Assembly (NCBI GenBank): GCA_900313355.1
Contig: OMQZ01000157.1
Span: 1-5,718, forward strand
Direction: 5' to 3'
From: an uncultured Rhodospirillaceae bacterium
GTDB taxonomy: Bacteria > Pseudomonadota > Alphaproteobacteria > RF32 > CAG-239
DNA: 5,718 nucleotides
How positions within the stretch are numbered: the first letter of the stretch is position 1; every line of letters begins with the position of its first letter. A model generated the notes under the pieces. The model was not told the DNA's origin. It saw nothing but the letters and a program-made list of their open reading frames with translations, and made no database searches. Of this stretch, positions 1-5,718 are shown piece by piece. A program made the translations under genes and the position numbers.

Positions 1-1382
1 CCGCCGCCGGTTGCCTTATAAAAAGCGATGATTTTTTGATATATCGCGCCGTTTGACTGTGCCAAATCCGTTTCGGCTTCAAGTAAATCCTGCTGAACTT
101 CTAAAAGCGCAGCATATTCAATCAGCCCGCTTTCATATTTTTCTTTCATAGATTGAAACGCTTGTCTCATACTATGTGCCGCGTTTTGAGAGGCGCGATT
201 TGTTTGATATTCTTTTTGCAAATTTGTAAGCGAATCGGCAAGTTCTTTGACAGCGCCAAGCAATATTTGCCGATAGTTTTGATATGTTTCTTCCATTTTT
301 TCGCGCTCCAGTTCAATTTGGTTTTTAAGCTGTCCGAAATGAAAAATCGGCTGAACAAGGGAGGGCTCGTAGCCATATGCCTTGCTTGATGATTTGAAAA
401 GTTTTGAACCGGCGCTTGACTGCAACCCCAAAAGCCCCGAAATCGATATGTTCGGATAAACGGCCGCAATAGCCTGCCCGATCGAAGCATTTTGCGCCAC
501 CATCGCCTTTTCGGCTGCTTTTACATCCGCGCGCGTGCGGATAATATTTGAGGGCAAATCAAAAAGCTTTTTCATATCATATTGATAGGCTTTTTTAATC
601 GGGTTATTTTTATTTATGCTTAAATCGACATTCAGTTGATCGGGCAAAACCCCCGCAAGAACGGCAAGCGCTGTTTGATAGGCTTTGATTTGAGCCTCTA
701 GAGCCGGAATTAAAGCTTTTGTTTTGTTGAGGACATATTTGCTTTGATGAAAGCTTGCAATGTCAGCCAAACCTGCCTGATATTTTGCTTCAACCGTTTT
801 AAAAATATCTTGTTGCAAGGCAAGATTTTCTTTTGAAATGCGCCATTTTTCCTGAGCCGTTTTAAGCGCAAAATAAGTGTTTGCCGTTTCAGCCACAATC
901 AAGGCTTTGATGTTTTGTAAACTATAATAGTTTTGCCAAAACTGTGCCGTCGTCTTTTCATTTAAGCGCCTGCCAGCGCCCCAAATATCTATCTCCCAAT
1001 TGGCATCAAAGCCCAAAGAAAAATAGTTTGTGTCGGCAGCAAGGCCGATGTTGTCGCTCGGTTTCATATAGTCATAACCTGCCGAAGTGTTTAATTTCGG
1101 CAAATATTCGGCTCTTGCGATTTTAACCGATGTCCGCGCTTGTTTTAACCGCTCAATAGCGCTTAAAACAGAGCTGTTGTTTGAAAGGCTTTTTTTTATC
1201 AACACATTTAAGCTCTCATCTTTGAAATCTTGATACCAACACGGATCTATTTTCAAATCTTTTCCCGTGAGTTGAAGGCTCTCAGCAATTTGCCGATCTT
1301 GATAAACATCTCTTCTTTCAAAATCGGGACCAACCGTGCAAGAAGCCATAAACATAAGACAGAAAACAATAATCTTACGCAT
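1..1382 (-). CDS. Outer-membrane efflux channel lipoprotein, NodT/OprM family (3' end cut by window edge)
   Basis: This is the outer-membrane channel of the tripartite pump, a trimeric barrel with a long periplasmic alpha-helical tunnel in this family. I translated it by hand: ATG at 1382 opens a stop-free frame of 460 complete codons to the left edge. Residues 1-14 form a short hydrophobic signal and MASC at 12-15 is a lipobox, so Cys15 should be lipidated. It is followed by TVGPDF, the usual start of mature NodT proteins. Other family landmarks are PCWYQDF (about 47-53), ANWEIDIWG (127-135), the [10 protein letters not shown] stretch (238-247), [17 protein letters not shown] (275-291) and [10 protein letters not shown] (307-316). 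Two outer-membrane-factor repeats fit this spacing. The visible end, YKATGGG, matches the common near-C-terminal LGGGW of the family, so probably only a few residues are missing. The start overlaps the pump stop by 8 bases. Family is certain; the exact substrate is not known. Confidence 0.95.
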   Translation of the reverse strand, partial: MRKIIVFCLMFMASCTVGPDFERRDVYQDRQIAESLQLTGKDLKIDPCWYQDFKDESLNVLIKKSLSNNSSVLSAIERLKQARTSVKIARAEYLPKLNTSAGYDYMKPSDNIGLAADTNYFSLGFDANWEIDIWGAGRRLNEKTTAQFWQNYYSLQNIKALIVAETANTYFALKTAQEKWRISKENLALQQDIFKTVEAKYQAGLADIASFHQSKYVLNKTKALIPALEAQIKAYQTALAVLAGVLPDQLNVDLSINKNNPIKKAYQYDMKKLFDLPSNIIRTRADVKAAEKAMVAQNASIGQAIAAVYPNISISGLLGLQSSAGSKLFKSSSKAYGYEPSLVQPIFHFGQLKNQIELEREKMEETYQNYRQILLGAVKELADSLTNLQKEYQTNRASQNAAHSMRQAFQSMKEKYESGLIEYAALLEVQQDLLEAETDLAQSNGAIYQKIIAFYKATGG

Positions 1383-4300
1383 CTTTTTTCTCCTGATGAT
1401 AGCCTTTCTTTTCTTTTATGGTTTCAAAAAGGGCAAACAGAGCCGGAATAAAGATAATGCCGATAAAAGTTGCCGCAATCATCCCAAAAAAGACTGATGT
1501 ACCGATAGCGTGTTGTGAGGCTGCGCCGGCGCCTTTGACAATCAGCATCGGAAAAATACCCAAAATAAACGTTAAGGCTGTCATTAAAACCGCTCTGAAT
1601 CTTTCGCCCGCGCCTTTTTCGGAAGCTTTTAGAATCGAATAACCCGCCTTTCGATAGTTATTGGTAAACTCCACAATTAAAATGGCATTTTTTGCCGCTA
1701 AGCCTATGAGCATAATCAGCCCCAATTGCGCATAAATACTTAAAGAATGCCCCATAATATGCAAGCCCGCAAAAGCGCCTAAAATCGCAAAAACCGTTGA
1801 AAACATCACCGCAAAAGCAAGCATCCAGCTCTCATAAAGCGCCACCAAAAACAAATAGCAAAACACAAGCGCCATTGAAATCAAAATGCCGGCAAGCCCT
1901 CTGGCTTCAACTTCCTGAAGCGACAAACCTGTCCATGAGATTTTAAATGTTTTTGGTAAAATCTCGCCTGCCGTTTTGACAATCTTGTCTATTGCCGTGC
2001 CGCTTGAAACGTTTGGTTTACTTTGAGCCGTGATGGCTGCTGCACTATATAAATCGTAGCGAGAGATAATTTTCGGGCTCACCTCTGTTTTGAGCCGTGC
2101 AAAGCTTTTAAGCTTTATTTGTTCACCTTTGTTTGATGTGACATAGAGATTTTCAATGTTTTCAAAACTTTGACGATAATCAAAATCAGCCTGAATAATG
2201 ACCTTGTTGACCTGCCCGTTTAAGGTCATGTTGTTGATATATCTTGAGCCTAAATTATTTTGCAAAGTTTCAAACAATGCCGAAACAGGCACATCAAAAC
2301 TTTCAAGCTTTGTGCGGTCAATATCAAGATAAACATGCGGTGTGTCTGCCGTGTAAGTCGAAAAGGCATAAGCAATTTCGGGCAACGCGTTGAGTTTTTG
2401 CAAGAAAAGCGCCAAATTATCATAGAGCTCTTTTGGTGTGGTACTCCCGTCTAAGGCTAAGAGCTCAAATGACAATCCGCCGGCCTGACCGATGCCGGGA
2501 ATAGCCGGCGGCGCAAAAAAATTGATTTCTGCTTTTGATTTGCTTTGAAACTCTTTTGCCAGCCTTAAAGTGATAGCCTCTGATGATAAATCTTTGCTTT
2601 TTCGCTCGCTCCAGTTTTTAAGACCTATCACACCGAGCGCCACATTTTCACCTTGTCCGCCGAGCAAGCTGTATCCCGCAACCGTAACTACGAAATCGAC
2701 ACCATCTGTTTTCATTGCTTTTTCTGACAGATTTCTCATCACATCTTCGGTTTGGTTTAATGGTGCAGTGTTTGGCAATTGAACGTTGGCAAAAATAATT
2801 CCCTGATCTTCTTCGGGCAAAAAAGAGGCCGGCGTCAACTTAAAGCCAAGGAAAATCAGAAAAATTGCGCCTATCACCGTCAGAGCCGTTAGCCATAAGC
2901 GCGAAGAAAAAAATGTTACGCTCGAGATATATTTATTTTCGCTCCATTTCAACATTTGATTAAATTTTTCAAAAAATCTGCTCTCCTTTTTCTCGTTTGC
3001 ATTTTTTAAGAATATGGCACACAAAGCCGGCGACAAAGTCAGTGCATTGACGGCCGAGAAAATAACCGACGTTGCAATCGCCACCGCAAACTGCTGATAA
3101 ATCTTTCCCGTGATGCCGGCCATCAAGCCGACCGGAATAAAAATCGACAAGAGCACAAAAGTTGTTGCCACGATCGCGCTTGAAATCTGGGACATAGCTT
3201 TGACAGATGCCTCATAAGCATTCAAGTTTTCACGCTCCATTAAATATTCCACACGTTCAACCACAATAATCGCATCATCAACCACCAAACCAATGGCTAA
3301 GATGAACGCAAACAAGGTCAAAATATTGATATCAAACCCTAACATATAAACGACAATAAATGTTGCAATCAAAGAAACAGGAATTGTAAAAAGCGGAATA
3401 AGTGTTGTTTTAAGTTTTTGCAAAAACACATATGTTACAAGCGCAACAAGCAAAAATGTGATAATAAGCGTTTCAACGATGCCCTTTATTGAGGCTGAAA
3501 CATAAGCTGTTGAATCGTAGGCAACCTCTAAAACCATATCATCGGGAAAACTTTTTGAGATTTCGGCAACTTCTTTTCTGATACGTTTCATAATATCAAG
3601 CGAGTTGGAATTCGGCGTTTGATTTAAGGCAATAATCACCCCCGGCGCATTTTTAAAACTTGATTCTATACCGTACGAATCGGCGCCGAGTTCGACTTTT
3701 GCAACGTCTTTTAAACGTATCAATCCGCCGTTTTGAGAAGTTGCCACCACAATGTTTTCAAAGTCTTCAGCGCTTTGTAACAGCCCTTTTGCCGTTAAAG
3801 CTAAAACCATGGTGTTATCTTTGTTTGCCGGAGAAGCGCCGATACTGCCTACAGAGGCTTGCACATTTTGTGTTTTAACAGCGTTGATGATGTGGCTCGA
3901 ATCTAAACCTAAGGCGTGAATTTTATCGCTATCGAGCCATATGCGCATCGCATATTGAGGTCCGAATATCTGAACGTCACCAATGCCTTTCACGCGCGCA
4001 ATCGGGTTTTTGATGTTTTCATAAGCATAATTGCTCAAGTATAATCCCGAATAAGTATTTTTCGGCGAACGAAGAACCAAAAATCCCAAAATATTCGGGT
4101 TTCGCGTTGCTATATCGACACCTTGTTCGGTCACAATCGGCGGCAATTCAGACATCACCTGTTGAAGCCTGTTTTGCACTTTGACCTGTGAAATATCAGG
4201 ATTTGCGCCCACATTGAATGTTACTGTCAAATTATAATTTCCACCATCATCAGAGGTTGATGACATATAAAGCATATTTTCAACACCGTTGACCTTGTTT

Positions 4301-4500
4301 TCAATCGGGGTGGCTACCGTATCAACCAAAACCTTTGAGTTTGCCCCCGGATAAGTCGTTTTGAGTGAAATTTGCGGCGGTGTGATTTCGGGGTATTGCG
4401 AAACCGGCAAAACAGCAAGCGCCAAAAGCCCGAGCAAAACAAGCACAAGCGAAACAACGACAGCAAAACGCGGATGGTCAATAAAAAACTTTGAAAACAT
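1375..4500 (-). CDS. RND multidrug efflux pump, inner-membrane subunit, HAE1 (AcrB-like) family
   Basis: This is the proton-driven inner-membrane pump, 1041 residues, close to AcrB's usual length of about 1049. The order is as in the family: TM1 about 12-31, large periplasmic loop about 32-336, TM2-TM6 about 338-492, TM7 about 537-556, second periplasmic loop about 557-866, and TM8-TM12 about 869-1023. The proton relay appears intact: Asp408-Asp409 in [12 protein letters not shown] (TM4), Lys937 in [13 protein letters not shown] (TM10), Arg967 and Thr974 in RFRAVLMT (TM11). Other signatures are the N-terminal [24 protein letters not shown] (32-42), [12 protein letters not shown] (177-188) and [11 protein letters not shown] (557-567). 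The loop at about 609-619 matches the AcrB switch loop but has Tyr610 and Leu612 where AcrB has Phe615 and Phe617. The ATG follows the adaptor stop by 4 bases, with GGGAG (4510-4514) 9 bases upstream. No frameshift or truncation is seen. The family is certain; substrates cannot be read from sequence. Confidence 0.97.
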   Translation of the reverse strand: MFSKFFIDHPRFAVVVSLVLVLLGLLALAVLPVSQYPEITPPQISLKTTYPGANSKVLVDTVATPIENKVNGVENMLYMSSTSDDGGNYNLTVTFNVGANPDISQVKVQNRLQQVMSELPPIVTEQGVDIATRNPNILGFLVLRSPKNTYSGLYLSNYAYENIKNPIARVKGIGDVQIFGPQYAMRIWLDSDKIHALGLDSSHIINAVKTQNVQASVGSIGASPANKDNTMVLALTAKGLLQSAEDFENIVVATSQNGGLIRLKDVAKVELGADSYGIESSFKNAPGVIIALNQTPNSNSLDIMKRIRKEVAEISKSFPDDMVLEVAYDSTAYVSASIKGIVETLIITFLLVALVTYVFLQKLKTTLIPLFTIPVSLIATFIVVYMLGFDINILTLFAFILAIGLVVDDAIIVVERVEYLMERENLNAYEASVKAMSQISSAIVATTFVLLSIFIPVGLMAGITGKIYQQFAVAIATSVIFSAVNALTLSPALCAIFLKNANEKKESRFFEKFNQMLKWSENKYISSVTFFSSRLWLTALTVIGAIFLIFLGFKLTPASFLPEEDQGIIFANVQLPNTAPLNQTEDVMRNLSEKAMKTDGVDFVVTVAGYSLLGGQGENVALGVIGLKNWSERKSKDLSSEAITLRLAKEFQSKSKAEINFFAPPAIPGIGQAGGLSFELLALDGSTTPKELYDNLALFLQKLNALPEIAYAFSTYTADTPHVYLDIDRTKLESFDVPVSALFETLQNNLGSRYINNMTLNGQVNKVIIQADFDYRQSFENIENLYVTSNKGEQIKLKSFARLKTEVSPKIISRYDLYSAAAITAQSKPNVSSGTAIDKIVKTAGEILPKTFKISWTGLSLQEVEARGLAGILISMALVFCYLFLVALYESWMLAFAVMFSTVFAILGAFAGLHIMGHSLSIYAQLGLIMLIGLAAKNAILIVEFTNNYRKAGYSILKASEKGAGERFRAVLMTALTFILGIFPMLIVKGAGAASQHAIGTSVFFGMIAATFIGIIFIPALFALFETIKEKKGYHQEKKDA
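1390..1394 (-). promoter_or_regulatory. Ribosome binding site of the channel gene, inside the pump gene
   Basis: AGGAG on the minus strand, 7 bases before the ATG at 1382. It lies within the last codons of the pump gene. This strong site at ideal spacing fixes the channel start at 1382, and the lipoprotein signal that follows agrees. Because the pump stop codon lies after this start, ribosomes finishing the pump could reinitiate here. Confidence 0.85.
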
Positions 4501-4504
4501 TTTT

Positions 4505-5614
4505 TCAGGCTCCCGTTTTTGCGCTGACTTTTTCGTTTAAGTATTCAGGAAAAACCTGATCCGTGACAATTTCATCATTTTTTTCAAACACGTTTTTTAA
4601 GATAAAATTGTTATTTTCAGCTGATAAAATTTCAACCGGAACTTTGTTCAATACCCCTTTTCTTATCACATAAACAAAATTTCCGTCATTTTCTAAAATG
4701 ACATTGTCTTTGGCAAGCAAAATTGCGTCTTTGATTGTTTTTTCAAGCAACACCGTTACATATGTGTTTGGTGTTAATGTTTTACCGATGTTTTTAAAAT
4801 CAGCATAAACAGCCATTGAATTTGTGGCTCTATCCAGTGTGTTGCCCGTATATTGAAATGTGCCGGTGTTTTTAAAGATTTCGCCGTTCGGCAGAGAAAG
4901 CCTGATCTTTTCATCATTAAATAAAGATTCTTTTTGCAACTGGCTTAAATATTCTGTATCTGAAATTGAAAAAACGACTCTGATCGGATTAAACTGAACA
5001 ATATTTAAGAGCGCTTGACCGTTTGGCGAAACATAGTTTCCTTCGGTTAAAGAAACATCTCCCACAACTCCTGTAATCGGTGCTCGAATGATCGTATAAT
5101 CATAATTTACTTGTGCCGTTTGGTAATTTGCATTTGCCTCTTCTAATGTTGCAAGAGCTGATAAATATGCCGCCTCGGCATTTTCCAATTCAGATGCCGA
5201 AACAGATTTTTCGGCTTTTTGAATGCGTTCAAAATATGATTGTTTGTTTTGAAAATCCGCTTTGGCTTTTATAATGTTCGCATAAGCACTTTTGAGCGCC
5301 GCGTCATATTCGTCTTGTTTTAAGACAACCAATATATCACCCTTTTTAACGTGTTCACCGCCTTTGACATAAATCTTTTCAATAAATCCGCTGATAAAAG
5401 GCTGAACAAAGGCTTCGTGGATAGGGCTGACATAACCGATATATTTTTGTGTAACCGTTGTGTCTTGAGGCACAACAGACAAGGCATGAAGCTCTATTAA
5501 AGGCTTTGAGGTTTGAATGATGTGTCTATCTTTTTTTATGACAAGGTGAAGTCCGAATGCAAATACTAAAACAATAGAAATGACGATAACCGCACCATAA
5601 ATCGCTTTTTTCAT
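4505..5614 (-). CDS. RND efflux periplasmic adaptor subunit (membrane fusion protein, HlyD/AcrA-type)
   Basis: This adaptor links the inner-membrane pump to the outer-membrane channel. With the ATG at 5614 it has 369 residues, normal for the family. An N-terminal hydrophobic segment (about 5-25, after MKK) anchors or exports it. No cysteine occurs anywhere, so it is not a lipoprotein as AcrA and MexA are, and it probably keeps an uncleaved transmembrane anchor. The lipoyl domain is split: a first half about 62-100 ([21 protein letters not shown]) and a second about 171-208 ([18 protein letters not shown]). Between them lies a helical coiled-coil hairpin (about 101-170, rich in Ala, Glu and Lys). 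A beta-barrel domain (about 209-290) and a membrane-proximal domain (about 291-369) follow. The frame extends upstream to a TTG at 5638, adding 8 residues, but no Shine-Dalgarno precedes that codon. It is the first gene of the operon and its stop is 4 bases from the pump start. Confidence 0.95.
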   Translation of the reverse strand: MKKAIYGAVIVISIVLVFAFGLHLVIKKDRHIIQTSKPLIELHALSVVPQDTTVTQKYIGYVSPIHEAFVQPFISGFIEKIYVKGGEHVKKGDILVVLKQDEYDAALKSAYANIIKAKADFQNKQSYFERIQKAEKSVSASELENAEAAYLSALATLEEANANYQTAQVNYDYTIIRAPITGVVGDVSLTEGNYVSPNGQALLNIVQFNPIRVVFSISDTEYLSQLQKESLFNDEKIRLSLPNGEIFKNTGTFQYTGNTLDRATNSMAVYADFKNIGKTLTPNTYVTVLLEKTIKDAILLAKDNVILENDGNFVYVIRKGVLNKVPVEILSAENNNFILKNVFEKNDEIVTDQVFPEYLNEKVSAKTGA

Positions 5615-5618
5615 TTTC

Positions 5619-5651
5619 TTAAACCTTTCGTTTATCAAACTCGAGGTTTAA
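5619..5651 (-). repeat. Inverted repeat / possible leader hairpin over the adaptor ribosome binding site
   Basis: On the minus strand TTAAACCT (5651-5644) is followed after 17 bases by its exact complement AGGTTTAA (5626-5619). Inside the spacer a second small inverted repeat, GTTT-GAT-AAAC (5640-5630), could form an upper stem, leaving a short internal loop. The structure ends 4 bases before the ATG and includes the AGG of the ribosome binding site. As RNA it could mask translation initiation; as DNA the symmetry could be an operator for a dimeric repressor. The repeat itself is seen directly; either function is inference. The stem is AT-rich and would be weak. Confidence 0.4.
5624..5628 (-). 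promoter_or_regulatory. Ribosome binding site deciding the adaptor start
   Basis: AAAGG (GAAAGG if one more base is counted) on the minus strand, 9 bases before the ATG at 5614. The alternative TTG start at 5638 is preceded by a stretch reading AACCTCGAG, which has no purine-rich site. The ATG product also begins with MKK and then a hydrophobic stretch, the normal shape of a signal anchor. The last three bases of this site (AGG) lie in an arm of the inverted repeat at 5619-5651. Confidence 0.7.
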
Positions 5652-5718
5652 ATAATTAAGCTATGTTTTAATTCAATATTTAACTTAAAAAATCTTTTAT
5701 GCGTTTTTATTGCTGTAC
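5652..5718 (-). promoter_or_regulatory. AT-rich upstream region, likely to hold the operon promoter (no confident boxes)
   Basis: This non-coding stretch reaches the right edge and is the only intergenic DNA in the window, so an operon promoter is expected here or just beyond it. The best pair I can find on the minus strand is TTGAAT (5676-5671) with a poor -10 match TATTTA (5654-5649), 16 bases apart, which is weak. A 6-bp inverted repeat AATTAA-N8-TTAATT (5654-5673) falls between these boxes and could be an operator, but such repeats arise easily in AT-rich DNA. No gene, terminator or riboswitch is recognisable. Confidence 0.3.

Noticed and set aside
153..389. Plus-strand open frame with a hydrophobic stretch resembling a small membrane protein
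   Set aside because: It is antisense to the channel gene. The hydrophobic look comes from reading charged and polar helical codons in reverse, and no plausible ribosome binding site was seen.
167..490. Minus-strand open frame of 107 codons
   Set aside because: It lies wholly inside the channel gene in another frame, and its translation has no recognisable domain or signal. The channel frame carries strong family motifs through the same bases.
710..898. Minus-strand open frame of 62 codons
   Set aside because: It is an out-of-frame shadow of the channel gene, rich in Lys and Leu from the helical coding sequence, with no support of its own.
944..3878. Several plus-strand open frames of 60-74 codons opposite the channel and pump genes
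   Set aside because: All are antisense to confidently identified genes, have no family features, and are expected by chance in long coding regions.
5615..5638. Eight-residue upstream extension of the adaptor from a TTG start at 5638
   Set aside because: No Shine-Dalgarno precedes the TTG, whereas the ATG at 5614 has AAAGG at 9 bases and gives a normal MKK-plus-hydrophobic N-terminus.
5685..5700. A-run/T-run symmetry (TTAAAAAATCTTTTAT) near the right edge, as a possible terminator of a neighbouring gene
   Set aside because: The stem would be only A-T pairs with almost no loop, so it is unlikely to terminate transcription; simple AT-rich sequence explains it.
1..5718. An undescribed system hidden among the genes
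   Set aside because: The three genes cover nearly the whole window and all match well-known efflux families in a standard order, leaving only about 100 bases of leader unexplained.

Overview
The window holds one tripartite RND-type efflux operon, entirely on the minus strand and read from right to left. The order is periplasmic adaptor (4505-5614), inner-membrane RND pump (1375-4500), then outer-membrane channel lipoprotein (1-1382). The channel gene runs off the left edge only a few codons before its expected end. No mobile element, RNA gene, CRISPR array or transcription terminator was seen, and the plus strand carries no convincing gene.

Organism: a Gram-negative bacterium with an outer membrane, since the channel is a NodT/OprM-type lipoprotein and the pump is of the HAE1 (AcrB-like) class. 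The DNA is AT-rich (about 40% G+C by eye) with many AAA, TTT and TTA codons. The proteins look proteobacterial, and a low-GC alphaproteobacterium is my best guess. This is an inference from protein flavour and composition, not a firm identification.

Layout: 5615-5718 is an AT-rich leader holding an 8-bp inverted repeat with a smaller one inside it, immediately upstream of the adaptor. Its inner arm covers the adaptor's ribosome binding site. The adaptor stop and pump start are 4 bases apart, and the pump stop and channel start overlap by 8 bases. Each downstream Shine-Dalgarno sequence lies inside the preceding gene, so the three genes look co-transcribed and translationally coupled.

Function: the pump would use proton flux to move hydrophobic or amphiphilic compounds from the periplasm and inner-membrane outer leaflet. 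The adaptor would join it to the channel, which would release substrate outside the cell. The proton-relay residues are intact. Most positions matching the AcrB phenylalanine-rich drug pocket are changed, so AcrB's substrate range should not be assumed. No regulator gene lies in the window. Overall this is a well-known type of system, and I see no evidence of an undescribed one. The points worth a second look are the leader structure and the divergent binding surfaces.
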